Origin: JBKECP01 sp047974765
GTDB lineage: Bacteria; Pseudomonadota; Gammaproteobacteria; Pseudomonadales; Halieaceae
Assembly (NCBI GenBank): GCA_047974765.1
Contig: JBKECP010000031.1
Span: forward strand, 62,001-126,000
DNA length: 64,000 nucleotides
Reading direction: 5' to 3'
Shown here piece after piece: positions 43,733 to 52,125 of the stretch. The stretch's first letter is position 1. Each line of letters opens with the position of its first letter. The notes beneath the pieces are model-generated. The model did no database searches. It had not been told where the DNA came from and saw only the letters and a program-made list of their open reading frames with translations. A program made the translations under genes and the position numbers.

Positions 43733-43743
43733 CGGCCACCCCC

Positions 43744-44889
43744 TTATTGCGAATTGCCAGAGGAGTCAGCAGATGCCGGACTCAACCCCGTTGCAACAGC
43801 CAGCTCCACCCGCCGGTTATTACGGTCAACTGCTATTACACGCTGACCTTCACGCACCAGTTGTGTACCTGCTGCCACAATCCACTCATCTCCTTGCAGA
43901 CCCGCCAGAACAGGTACGACCTCAGACTGATAAGGCCCAATCTCCACTGGTCGTTTTTGCAAGGTGCTACTCGCCGGATCAACAACCCAGACAAAGGCCG
44001 CATTATCCTGTGCTGTCAGCGCTGACATAGGAACACTCAGGGCACGGGAGGCATTGTCATTAATAAAAACCCGTGCAGATTGACCGAGCTCTGCACCGAC
44101 CTTGGCATTATCAAAAGCCACGCGGGCTTCAAAGGTTCTCGAACGGGTATTGGCAGCTGGCGACAACTCCCTCAGTTCACCGCTAAAAAGCTCACCCGAC
44201 TTGGACCAAAGCTCGACAAGCACCGGCATGCCGATAGAGAAACGGCCAATATTCTGCTCCGGTAAATCAATACGCACTTCCCTGTCACCATCAACAGCCA
44301 ACACAAAAACGGCCTGGCCCGCCGCCACTACCTGCCCGGCCTCAGCCAGACGCTGGGCAATAACACCATCACGAGGCGCTTTAAGAGCGGCGTATTCTGC
44401 CTGATTGCCAGCGACTTTCAGATTAGCCCGGGCCTGACGCAGCTGGGCAGCACTGGCATCAAAACGGCTTTCAAGGGCGTCAAACTGGGATTGACTGACA
44501 ACTTTTTTGAGCAGTAGCTCCCGGTAGCGGCTCAGCTCACTACCGGCGAGCTTGTGGTCGGCTTCGGCCGAGGCCATTTGCGCCCGGGCAGCATCCAGCT
44601 GCAAACGCACATCATCACTGTCCAGCCTGGCCAGTGTCGTACCTTCAGTAACACGATCACCGACATCCACTAAGCGCTGACTGATTTTTCCGCCTATACG
44701 AAAGCCCAGTTCCGGCTCATAACGCGCCCGGATCTCACCGGGAAAAACATCCTGGCCAGCTGCAATTGACAGCGGCTGAGTGACCAGTACCGGCCTGATT
44801 AACTCAGTGGCATTACTGTCAACCTCTGAACATCCCTGAACAAAAAAAACACCGGCCAGCAGAACCGGCAATAATATTATTACTTTCAT
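43744..44889 (-). CDS. RND efflux periplasmic adaptor (membrane fusion lipoprotein)
   Basis: The 381-residue protein has a lipoprotein signal ending FVQGC, and then the membrane-fusion layout of hairpin (coiled coil about 95-160), lipoyl-like (LGFRIGGKISQRLVDVGDRV) and beta-barrel (VFVLAVDGDREVRIDLPE) domains. It links the RND permease encoded 11 bases downstream to an outer-membrane channel. The gene is divergent from the TetR regulator. Confidence 0.94.
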   Translation of the reverse strand: MKVIILLPVLLAGVFFVQGCSEVDSNATELIRPVLVTQPLSIAAGQDVFPGEIRARYEPELGFRIGGKISQRLVDVGDRVTEGTTLARLDSDDVRLQLDAARAQMASAEADHKLAGSELSRYRELLLKKVVSQSQFDALESRFDASAAQLRQARANLKVAGNQAEYAALKAPRDGVIAQRLAEAGQVVAAGQAVFVLAVDGDREVRIDLPEQNIGRFSIGMPVLVELWSKSGELFSGELRELSPAANTRSRTFEARVAFDNAKVGAELGQSARVFINDNASRALSVPMSALTAQDNAAFVWVVDPASSTLQKRPVEIGPYQSEVVPVLAGLQGDEWIVAAGTQLVREGQRVIAVDRNNRRVELAVATGLSPASADSSGNSQ

Positions 44890-44958
44890 ATCGCTCTCTT
44901 CGCTCTCAGCCCTTGCCCTTGGAGGCGGCGACTGTCATAGTTAGCATTATTGAACTGA

Positions 44959-44973
44959 ACAGTACAGTACAGT
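44959..44973. promoter_or_regulatory. Candidate TetR operator: three ACAGT direct repeats
   Basis: ACAGT occurs three times in tandem (44959-44973) in the 92-base divergent region between the adaptor gene and the TetR gene, where a TetR operator would be expected. The repeats are direct rather than palindromic, so the assignment is tentative. Confidence 0.35.
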
Positions 44974-44981
44974 ATTAGCAC

Positions 44982-45620
44982 ATGACGAGCAATATCACCA
45001 CTGGCGTTCGCGGGCGCCCCAAAGATCCCGATAAAGGCGCAGCCATTCTGAAGGCGGCCAAGGCACTATTCCTCTCAGGTGGCTTCAGCGGCACCAGTAT
45101 GGACGCCATCGCCCAACAGGCAGGCGTTTCCAAGCTCACTGTTTACAGCCACTTTTGCGACAAAGAAACGCTGTTTTCCACTGTTATTGAATCCGAGTGC
45201 AGCAAGTTGATTTCGGAGCCGATCTTTGAACTGAATCCCGAACTGCCATTGCGCACCACGCTGATCGGTATCGGCAGGGCTTTTCTGGCACTGCTGTCCA
45301 GACAGGATGTCATTAAGCTGGAGCGACTGATGTGCTCGCTCGGCGGTCAGGATACCGAGATGTCCCGACTCTATTTTGAAGCCGGTCCGCAGCATATCCT
45401 CAATGCTGTTATCAGCCTGATCCACAATGCCCAGCAACGTGAGTTGTTGCTGGTAGCCGAGCCCAGACAGGTTGCCGAGAGTCTGCTTGCTCTATTGCTC
45501 GGCCTGGAACATCTGCGCACTTTGACAGGCAATCGCCAGCCAATGAATGCCTCTGAGGCCCACTTACACGTTGAGCGGGCTGTGGATACATTTTTGCGTG
45601 CCTATTCCGTAGCCAAGTAA
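44982..45620 (+). CDS. TetR-family transcriptional regulator
   Basis: The 212-residue protein has the TetR N-terminal helix-turn-helix: GAAILKAAKALFLSGGFSGTSMDAIAQQAGVSKLTVYSHFCDKETLF. The C-terminal ligand domain is AefR/ButR-like in look (LRTTLIGIGRAFLALL, DMSRLYFEAGP-type stretch). It lies divergent to the adaptor-pump genes with 92 bases between the starts and is probably their local repressor. Confidence 0.9.
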   Translation: MTSNITTGVRGRPKDPDKGAAILKAAKALFLSGGFSGTSMDAIAQQAGVSKLTVYSHFCDKETLFSTVIESECSKLISEPIFELNPELPLRTTLIGIGRAFLALLSRQDVIKLERLMCSLGGQDTEMSRLYFEAGPQHILNAVISLIHNAQQRELLLVAEPRQVAESLLALLLGLEHLRTLTGNRQPMNASEAHLHVERAVDTFLRAYSVAK

Positions 45621-45778
45621 TCCACTCGCACCCGGCCTTCAACAAGCGGTAAACGGCTATCAGGAATGCGCAGCAATTCACAGCTTGCACAACCGCATTT
45701 GCTCCCGCAACAAAGCAACCCCGGAGTCTTTACAAAATCTGCTATGGTGAGCGGGTTAATCCTCCTTGAGGCGCGCTT

Positions 45779-46321
45779 ATGGAATTTTCAAAACGGTTAC
45801 TGGCCACTCTGTCCTGCGGTCTGCTGGCAAGCACCGCCGTCACGGCACAAATCTATAAATCAGTCGATGAGCACGGCAATGTCGTATTTTCGGATCAACC
45901 CTCGGGGGATGTACGCAAAGCTGAGCAGGTTGAGCTGAACACAACAAACACCACGACACCACCCAGACCGGTATCGCGCCCTCACAGTCGTCCCGAACCA
46001 ACAACCGCTGAAGCGGTCAATTATCGCGTCAGCATTACCTCACCCGCCAATGGCACCACTATTCCCATGGGGACCGGTAATTTTTCCGTATCCGCTGCCG
46101 CTTCACCTGCTTTAACCAGCGGCCAAACCCTGCAACTACAGATTGATGGTCAGGATCATGGCGGCGCTCAGGCCAGTGGCAGCTGGCAGCTCACCAATAT
46201 CTTTCGGGGCGAGCATCAATTGACCGTGCAACGCAAATCCAGAGAGGGAGAGGTTCTGGCCACATCCGAAGCCATTACCGTTTATGTCCACCGGCCATCA
46301 GTTCATTTCCGACGAAAATAA
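45779..46321 (+). CDS. Periplasmic DUF4124-domain protein
   Basis: The 180-residue protein has a signal peptide (LLATLSCGLLASTAVTA) followed by the DUF4124 motif (QIYKSVDEHGNVVFSDQPS), a proline/threonine-rich linker and a C-terminal Ig-like beta domain (VSITSPANGTTIPMGTGNF, LQLQIDGQDHGGAQASG). DUF4124 proteins are common envelope proteins of beta- and gammaproteobacteria with no known catalytic activity. GAGG lies before the ATG. It is upstream of glnL by 289 bases, and the intervening DNA holds the NtrC box and sigma-54 promoter of glnL. Confidence 0.88.
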   Translation: MEFSKRLLATLSCGLLASTAVTAQIYKSVDEHGNVVFSDQPSGDVRKAEQVELNTTNTTTPPRPVSRPHSRPEPTTAEAVNYRVSITSPANGTTIPMGTGNFSVSAAASPALTSGQTLQLQIDGQDHGGAQASGSWQLTNIFRGEHQLTVQRKSREGEVLATSEAITVYVHRPSVHFRRK

Positions 46322-46370
46322 TTACACGCCACAATACAATCAGAAGAACTCATACTGGACAGCCAGCAAT

Positions 46371-46393
46371 CATTGCACCATATTGGTGCAATG
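46371..46393. promoter_or_regulatory. NtrC enhancer box upstream of glnL-glnG
   Basis: The 23-bp site has perfect 10-bp arms, CATTGCACCA and TGGTGCAATG, around TAT. Its core TGCACCATATTGGTGCA is an exact match to the NtrC consensus TGCACCA-N3-TGGTGCA. It lies about 150-170 bases upstream of the predicted sigma-54 promoter at 46537-46551. Confidence 0.88.
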
Positions 46394-46536
46394 CAGGGGC
46401 GGGAATGTTCTATCATTGAGCACGAGCCTTTTATTCAGCATACCCATCTCTGCAAATACCTCAAAATATCGCTGAGTTAACAGATTTTCAGCGCTATTTA
46501 GCGGAAATTTCCTAAAATTTTACTCAAGGGCAAGCC

Positions 46537-46551
46537 TGGCGCCATTCTTGC
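46537..46551 (+). promoter_or_regulatory. Sigma-54-like promoter of glnL-glnG
   Basis: TGGCGC (46537-46542), five bases, then TTGC (46548-46551) has the right -24/-12 spacing; the A-to-G in the fifth -24 base is the only departure from TGGCAC. A leader of about 48 bases would precede the glnL ATG. Confidence 0.7.
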
Positions 46552-46610
46552 TAGATCCTTGCTGAATCATGTTTATAAGCGGCAACAGATACGGCCAATA
46601 CAAGGCAGCA

Positions 46611-47675
46611 ATGACAGAACAACAGGATATTCTCGACAATCTGAGCACCGGCATCATTACTCTGGATGCGCAACTGCACATTGACGCCATCAACAGTGCG
46701 GGGCAGGCGCTACTGGAAGCTTCACAGGCGCGTGTGCTTGGCCAACCTGTCAGCTGTCTCAGCCCCGAGCCTGCCGAACTGCTGGCAACACTGGCCCAGG
46801 TTGCCAGTGAGCGCTTTCCCGTTGCCAGCCGGGATATGCCTTTCACTTTGCCCAGCTCACAACAGATCCACATTGATCTATTTGTCACCCCAATACTCAC
46901 TGAAGGTTTATTGACCGCTTTACTGGTGGAAATTCAGGCTGTCGACCGTCTGCTGCGAATTAGCCGCGAAGAAGGCTTGATGCAGGCACAGGAAACTACC
47001 CGCACCGTAATTCGCGGCCTTGCTCACGAAATTAAAAACCCCCTGGGTGGCGTACGTGGTGCCGCCCAGTTGCTGGCACGCGAACTACCTGACAGCAAGC
47101 TGGCCGAATATACCGAAATCATTATTCTGGAAGCAGATCGCCTGCGGGATCTGGTTGACCGTCTGCTTGGACCACATCAACAACCCACACTGCTGAATAT
47201 TAATGTGCATGAGACTTTGGAACATGTACGCAACCTGATTGAAGCTGAATCCAGTCAGCAAGTGACCATCACCCGGGATTATGATCCCAGCCTGCCCGAT
47301 TTGCCCGCCGACCGGGCACAGTTGATACAGGCCGTGCTCAATATTATGCGCAACGCGCTACAGGCTACCGACACAGTACAGGACTGCCATATTGATCTGC
47401 GCACCCGTTCCCAGCGTCAATTTACCATTGGCAATCAGCGACACCGTCTGGTCTGTCGCATTGACATTACCGACAACGGCCCCGGCATCAACCCGGAACT
47501 ATTGCCCAATATTTTTGTGCCGATGGTAACCGGACGTGCCGATGGTACAGGCCTGGGGCTATCCATTGCCCAGTCTATTATCAGCCGCCATGGTGGCCTG
47601 CTTGCCTGCAATAGCGAGCCGGGATGCACCTGCTTCACTATTCACCTACCAATGGAAAACAATCATGGCACATAA
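46611..47675 (+). CDS. glnL: Nitrogen-regulation sensor kinase NtrB (GlnL)
   Basis: The 354-residue cytoplasmic histidine kinase has an N-terminal PAS-like domain (about 1-110; ILDNLSTGIITLDAQLHI), a dimerisation helix with the phosphorylated His139 in GLAHEIKNPLGG (the same number as in E. coli NtrB), and the ATPase with N, D and G boxes (NIMRNALQATD, DITDNGPGINPE, DGTGLGLSIAQS). It phosphorylates NtrC when glutamine is low, as PII controls it. AAGG sits five bases before ATG 46611; an in-frame start at 46569 lacks this. It overlaps glnG by 11 bases. Confidence 0.96.
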   Translation: MTEQQDILDNLSTGIITLDAQLHIDAINSAGQALLEASQARVLGQPVSCLSPEPAELLATLAQVASERFPVASRDMPFTLPSSQQIHIDLFVTPILTEGLLTALLVEIQAVDRLLRISREEGLMQAQETTRTVIRGLAHEIKNPLGGVRGAAQLLARELPDSKLAEYTEIIILEADRLRDLVDRLLGPHQQPTLLNINVHETLEHVRNLIEAESSQQVTITRDYDPSLPDLPADRAQLIQAVLNIMRNALQATDTVQDCHIDLRTRSQRQFTIGNQRHRLVCRIDITDNGPGINPELLPNIFVPMVTGRADGTGLGLSIAQSIISRHGGLLACNSEPGCTCFTIHLPMENNHGT

Positions 47676-49068
47676 AGCCAGAGTCTGGATTGTCGACGAC
47701 GACAGCTCTATTCGCTGGGTGCTCGAACGCGCCCTGACCCAGGCAGGTATCGATAATGCCAGCTTCAGTGATGCCGACAGCCTGCTGCTGCAACTCAATA
47801 GCGAGCAGCCGGACGTTATTATCAGTGATATTCGCATGCCCGGCATTGATGGCCTTGCCTTGCTGTCACAGCTCAGTGAGAGCCACCCGGACCTACCCGT
47901 GATCATCACGACAGCCCACTCCGATCTGGACAGCGCTGTTGCTTCCTACCAACGCGGAGCTTTTGAGTACCTGCCCAAGCCCTTTGATATCGACGAAGTT
48001 GTCACTGTCACTGAACGGGCGCTGGCCCAGGCACGGGAAAAGCGCGGAGACAGCCCTCTGCCAGATGAACTGTCACACACTGATATCATCGGTGAGGCAC
48101 CCGCCATGCAGGAGGTTTTTCGCGCTATCGGCCGACTCGCCCACAGCAATATTACAGTGCTGATCAACGGCGAATCAGGCACCGGCAAAGAACTGGTTGC
48201 CCAGGCACTGCACCGGCACAGCCCCCGTGCCAAACAGCCTTTTATCGCCCTGAACATGGCGGCCATACCCAGAGATTTGATGGAGTCAGAGCTATTCGGG
48301 CATGAAAAGGGTGCCTTTACCGGTGCCAGTAATAAACGCGAAGGCCGCTTTGAACAGGCCGACGGCGGCACCCTTTTCCTCGATGAAATTGGTGATATGC
48401 CCGCCGAAACTCAAACCCGCCTGCTGCGGGTATTGGCCGATGGTGAATTCTACCGTGTGGGCGGTCATACTCCGGTCAGGGCTGACGTGCGTATTATCGC
48501 CGCGACTCACCAGAATCTGGAAGGTCTGGTTCAAACCGGCCAGTTCCGGGAGGATCTTTTTCACCGCCTGAATGTTATTCGTATCCATATTCCAAAACTG
48601 TCAGAAAGACGGGAGGATATTCCCCGTCTGACGCAGTATTTCTTTCAGAAAGCCGCCGAAGAACTCGGCGGTGAAACCAAGATACTTCTGCCGGAGACCG
48701 AACAGTTTTTAACCGATCTGGACTGGCCAGGCAATGTACGCCAACTTGAAAATACCTGTCGCTGGCTGACGGTAATGGCGTCCGGCCGCGAGATTCACCT
48801 GCGTGACTTACCCCCTGAACTTGGTCGGTCACTGTCCTTTGTCAATAGTGATGAAACCAGAGACTGGCCTGAACTGCTCACCCGCTGGGCACACAATGAA
48901 TTAACACAGGGCAAACACCAGATTTTGCGACAGGCCGTTCCTGCTTTTGAAAAAGTAATGATAGAAGTTGCGCTGCAACATACCCAGGGGCGAAAGCGTG
49001 ATGCGGCCGAACTACTGGGCTGGGGTCGCAATACACTGACCCGAAAAATGAAGGAGCTTGATATGTAG
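47665..49068 (+). CDS. glnG: Nitrogen-regulation response regulator NtrC (GlnG)
   Basis: The 467-residue protein has a receiver domain (phosphoacceptor Asp55 in VIISDIRMPG), an AAA+ sigma-54-interacting domain with Walker A GESGTGKELVAQAL and the sigma-54 contact KGAFTGASNKREG, and a C-terminal Fis-type helix-turn-helix (RDAAELLGWGRNTLTRKMKEL). It activates sigma-54 promoters from boxes of the TGCACCA-N3-TGGTGCA type, which are seen upstream of glnA and glnL here. The ATG overlaps the end of glnL. Confidence 0.97.
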   Translation: MAHKARVWIVDDDSSIRWVLERALTQAGIDNASFSDADSLLLQLNSEQPDVIISDIRMPGIDGLALLSQLSESHPDLPVIITTAHSDLDSAVASYQRGAFEYLPKPFDIDEVVTVTERALAQAREKRGDSPLPDELSHTDIIGEAPAMQEVFRAIGRLAHSNITVLINGESGTGKELVAQALHRHSPRAKQPFIALNMAAIPRDLMESELFGHEKGAFTGASNKREGRFEQADGGTLFLDEIGDMPAETQTRLLRVLADGEFYRVGGHTPVRADVRIIAATHQNLEGLVQTGQFREDLFHRLNVIRIHIPKLSERREDIPRLTQYFFQKAAEELGGETKILLPETEQFLTDLDWPGNVRQLENTCRWLTVMASGREIHLRDLPPELGRSLSFVNSDETRDWPELLTRWAHNELTQGKHQILRQAVPAFEKVMIEVALQHTQGRKRDAAELLGWGRNTLTRKMKELDM

Positions 49069-49103
49069 GTAGCGCTGCTCACAACAGATGGTAGTATGCT
49101 GCC

Positions 49104-49577
49104 ATGCCTTCATTGCCCCATATCGTTCTCTATCAGCCGGAGATTCCACCCAATACCGGCAATATCATCCGCCTGTGTGCAAATACCGGCTGCGAGTTGC
49201 ATCTGATCGAACCACTCGGCTTTGAGCTGGATGACAAGCGTCTACGCAGAGCAGGCCTGGACTACCGCGAATTTGCCAAATTACAACTGCACGCATCACT
49301 GGCAGATTTTTTGAAAGCGCATCCAAACACTCGCCTGCTGGCTTTGAGCACTCACGGCAGCACACCTTATCATCAAATCAATTATTGCGCCGATGACGCC
49401 TTATTGTTCGGCCCGGAAACCCGTGGTCTGCCCACGGATTTACTTGCCAGTCTGCCACCACAGCAAACGCTTCGCATTCCAATGCGCGCTCACAGTCGCA
49501 GCCTCAATCTCAGTAATACAGCAGCTTTGGTAGTATATGAGGCACTACGCCAGCTCGGCTTTCCCGAGCTGGCGTAG
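49104..49577 (+). CDS. trmL: tRNA (cytidine/uridine-2'-O-)-methyltransferase TrmL
   Basis: The 157-residue SPOUT methyltransferase has VLYQPEIPPNTGNIIRLCANTG, FGPETRGLP and the knotted end RIPMRAHSRSLNLSNTAALVVYEALRQLG. TrmL methylates the wobble nucleotide 34 of certain leucine tRNAs. It sits 35 bases after glnG on the same strand. The last codons and stop form one arm of a 14-bp hairpin. Confidence 0.96.
   Translation: MPSLPHIVLYQPEIPPNTGNIIRLCANTGCELHLIEPLGFELDDKRLRRAGLDYREFAKLQLHASLADFLKAHPNTRLLALSTHGSTPYHQINYCADDALLFGPETRGLPTDLLASLPPQQTLRIPMRAHSRSLNLSNTAALVVYEALRQLGFPELA
49545..49577. terminator. 14-bp hairpin overlapping the trmL stop codon
   Basis: CTACGCCAGCTCGG (49545-49558) and CCGAGCTGGCGTAG (49564-49577) are perfect inverted arms around a 5-base loop. 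The right arm holds the last codons and ends with the TAG stop. No U-run follows on the plus strand, so it may be a Rho-type end, an mRNA-stabilising hairpin or a bidirectional stop between convergent trmL and the MDR gene. Confidence 0.5.
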
Positions 49578-49630
49578 TTAAAAATATAGTTAAAAACGCA
49601 GTTATGCGAAGAAGTGCTTACTTTGTATGG

Positions 49631-50692
49631 TCACTTGAAATACAACAATACCTTGCCGGTTCTGCCGGGCTGGCGTGAAGCCTTAACGGCTGCAACCGCA
49701 TCACTGATTGGATACTGCTCCTGAATATCACTATAGAACAGTCCGGTAGCACCAAGCTCACCCAGCTCTTTCATAAGCCCACCAAGTTTTGCCGGTGCCT
49801 GAGCTGCCAGCCAGCCGGGCAGGTAAAAACCACCTACAGAAGCATTGGCCATCATCAGGTCCCGCGAACAAAAGCTCATCGAAGGCTGACTCAGCGTGCC
49901 GTACAGCAGCATTTGTCCACCATCTGTCAGGGAAAGCACCATCTCCTGAGCCAGATCTCCGCCAACACAATCCAGTGCAAAATCAACGCCTTTGCCATCT
50001 GTAATGGCTTTTATCTCAGCGCGAAGATCCTGCTTTGAAGTATTAATGACGATATCCCCCAGCGAATGCCCATCTGCTGCCACTGACTTGCCTTCACGCA
50101 CCAGGCTGATCGTCTTAAAGCCATAGTGACGGCCCAGGGCTGCCACCATTTTCGCCACCGCAGAGGCTCCGGCGCTCAACAATACCCACTGCCCCTCCTT
50201 CACTGCCAACACATGCTGCACCATGATCAGAGCCGTTAAAGGATTGATCATCATCAGTGCAGCCTGCTCATCCGGGACAGTATCTGGCAGCGGAGATAAT
50301 TGTTGCGGGGCCGCAATAACATACTCCTGCCAGGTGCCACTTGGCGGTCCGGCAATCAAACTGACCCGCTTCCCCATCCAGGTGTTTTCATCAGTACCTT
50401 CACCACAGGCATCCACTACTCCCACACCCTCACCACCAGGTATGCAAGGCATTGCCGGGTGCAATTTTGTACGCGCCGGATCAAATGTTGGGTCCGTTTC
50501 CTGATAATTCCAGATTAATCGCTCAATACCCTCACGATACTCACCGCGAATGTAATTGATATCCGAAGGATGCAGCGCTGCCTTAACCATTCTGACTCTC
50601 AGCATACCCGGTGCCACCTCCGGTACCGGCATGTCAATAATCTCAACACCACTGAGGTCATCTGAAACATGTTGTATCTGTACAGCTTTCAT
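49631..50692 (-). CDS. Zinc-independent MDR oxidoreductase (MECR/QOR-like)
   Basis: The 353-residue medium-chain dehydrogenase/reductase has an N-terminal GroES-like domain (PGGEGVGVVDACGEG) and a Rossmann domain with a degenerate nucleotide-binding turn (VLLSAGASAVAKMVAALG) and ALDCVGGDLAQEM. The cysteine and histidine ligands of zinc alcohol dehydrogenases are not evident, so it is more like a quinone or enoyl-thioester reductase. The substrate is unknown. It lies 30 bases downstream of the DUF1330 gene on the same strand. Confidence 0.85.
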   Translation of the reverse strand: MKAVQIQHVSDDLSGVEIIDMPVPEVAPGMLRVRMVKAALHPSDINYIRGEYREGIERLIWNYQETDPTFDPARTKLHPAMPCIPGGEGVGVVDACGEGTDENTWMGKRVSLIAGPPSGTWQEYVIAAPQQLSPLPDTVPDEQAALMMINPLTALIMVQHVLAVKEGQWVLLSAGASAVAKMVAALGRHYGFKTISLVREGKSVAADGHSLGDIVINTSKQDLRAEIKAITDGKGVDFALDCVGGDLAQEMVLSLTDGGQMLLYGTLSQPSMSFCSRDLMMANASVGGFYLPGWLAAQAPAKLGGLMKELGELGATGLFYSDIQEQYPISDAVAAVKASRQPGRTGKVLLYFK

Positions 50693-50722
50693 TATGCAAT
50701 TCCTGTTTGGCAGGGATTAAAT

Positions 50723-51013
50723 TTACATCTCGGAATCACCAACCACAATCAACGATGTGGCCGCACGCAGGCGTATTTCCTTTAAGGGCTGATACTCAGG
50801 GTCTTCCATAAAAGCTTTAACAGCTGCCTTGTCGGGGAATATGGCTAAAACTACACGTTTTGGCAGCCAGTCACCTTCAAGTACATCAAAGTCGGAAATT
50901 CGATGCGTAATCTTGCCTCCATGCTTTTCAATCAATGGCCATACCTGAGGTGGATAAGTTGCGTATTCCTGAGGATCCTTGATGTCGATATCCATTAACA
51001 TAAACGCTGTCAT
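50723..51013 (-). CDS. DUF1330 family protein
   Basis: The 96-residue dimeric alpha+beta-barrel-type protein fits DUF1330: AFMLMDIDIKDPQEYATY, FDVLEGDWLPKRVVLAIFPDKAAVKAFMEDPEYQPL and a C-terminal strand TSLIVVG. The family is related to ABM-type monooxygenases but lacks an assigned reaction. It is immediately upstream of the MDR gene on the same strand, so the pair may work together. Confidence 0.85.
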   Translation of the reverse strand: MTAFMLMDIDIKDPQEYATYPPQVWPLIEKHGGKITHRISDFDVLEGDWLPKRVVLAIFPDKAAVKAFMEDPEYQPLKEIRLRAATSLIVVGDSEM

Positions 51014-51515
51014 ATTTTATTCTCCGCTTTAGGTTGTGACAGATGTAATAGTGCTGCATTCAGGAATAGAACCCAAATAGCAGGCAGTGACAATGCACAG
51101 CCCTATGGTGCTGTCTTCCATCAGGTCTTGTTTGTCAAGTTTGCGACAATTCTGACAATTTAAAGGCCATTTGCAATAACCCATATTGCAATCAACAGGC
51201 AGTATCCAAACTGCGGTGGAGAATACATATACCTGATATGTCTCTGATATTTCCATCACATTCTGAATAAGCTAAAGCACCCTAAAATTGAACCTCCTTT
51301 CCAAAAGACATAGCCTTTATATGATCTTTATGGCGTAGCAGATCTTATTATTAACCTGGCAATCAAATAGATGAATCTCTCACTATTTGATTGTCGCTCC
51401 TGACAATCAGTGGAATTTGTGAAATCCCTTGATTTTCGCAGGACTCGCGCAGGCTTACAGCCTTCGGCCATCGCAATAATACAAAGCATCCACACAACAT
51501 CCGGGAATCTCAGTT
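51014..51515. other. Gene-free stretch with a dispersed hairpin repeat
   Basis: These 500 bases hold no credible gene. A 76-codon open frame on the minus strand (51029-51259) has no domain, no ribosome site and a different composition. The dispersed-family hairpin at 51358-51395 lies 121 bases before the frameshifted PIN/NYN-like gene. Confidence 0.5.
51358..51395. repeat. Hairpin repeat, dispersed family, copy B
   Basis: GGCAATCAAATAG (51358-51370) pairs with CTATTTGATTGTC (51383-51395), one G-T pair, around a 12-base loop. The first 20 bases are identical to copy A at 29862-29881. It lies upstream of the broken PIN/NYN-like gene. Confidence 0.85.
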
Positions 51516-51996
51516 ATGAAATGGGCATTTATTGATTATAAGAATATTGGAACTCTCGGAAAAATTGATCTCTCATGTTACGAACAGCTTATCGTATTTC
51601 TGGGTGCCAAACAGCCGAGACTGGATTTCGTCGGCATCAAATGTGACAAACCCATTAGATTGACGGCAATACAGCTTAAAGCCATTCAAGCCAACAACCT
51701 GGATTTTCATTTAGCGTATTATCTGGGAAAATTTGATAGCAAAGCCCCGGGAAATAACATTTGAGGTTATCAGCAACGACTCTGGCTTCTCGCCCATCAT
51801 TGCTCATATCAAAACCAATGGTCGACCATGCAAACAAATAAAAATTGCCAGCGCATCGGCAGACATACAAAAGCTCACTCAAAGTCTTTCATCAAAACCC
51901 AAAGATAAACGCCCCAAAAAAGTGAGCAGTCTTCGCAATCATATCGCTTCGCACCTGGGTATAAATGGCTACGAGCTTGCATTCAGAATTATTTAA
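51516..51996 (+). pseudogene. Frameshifted PIN/NYN-like nuclease-fold gene
   Basis: Two adjacent open frames join into one protein. Frame one (51516-51764) reads MKWAFIDYKNIGTLGKIDLS ... LDFHLAYYLGKFDSKAP. Frame two continues from about 51745 as REITFEVISNDSGFSPIIAH ... SHLGINGYELAFRII. The three acidic residues typical of PIN/NYN folds are split across the break (FIDYKN and LDFHL before it, SNDSGF after). A one-base deletion or two-base insertion near 51748-51753 in the run CCCCGGGA explains it. The gene is either a recent pseudogene, a sequencing error, or (less likely) programmed frameshifting. The family I compare it to is a PIN-like protein of about 150 residues; exact naming is uncertain. 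Confidence 0.7.
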
Positions 51997-52060
51997 ATCA
52001 GCTTGTTACAGGAAACATAATAAAAATTTCAGGCAACACTGTCGATTATCCGCATTAACA

Positions 52061-52096
52061 GAAAAAAATGCCGATTATTTTCAAATAACCGACATT
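52061..52096 (-). terminator. Intrinsic terminator of the PEP-CTERM gene
   Basis: On the minus strand AATGTCGGTTATT pairs with AATAATCGGCATT (two G-U pairs) around a short loop and is followed by TTTTTT. It lies 30 bases after the stop of the PEP-CTERM gene and also faces the end of the PIN-like pseudogene. Confidence 0.8.
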
Positions 52097-52125
52097 TTCA
52101 AAATGTTGAAACTTTACTGATCTGA

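Noticed and set aside
51029..51259. 76-codon minus-strand open frame
   Set aside because: No domain or signal, no ribosome site, atypical composition; the frame contains no conserved features and lies in a gap that has a repeat.
51516..51764. 82-codon protein as a complete small gene
   Set aside because: It ends inside a PIN/NYN-like fold that continues in the next frame, so it is only the first half of a broken gene.
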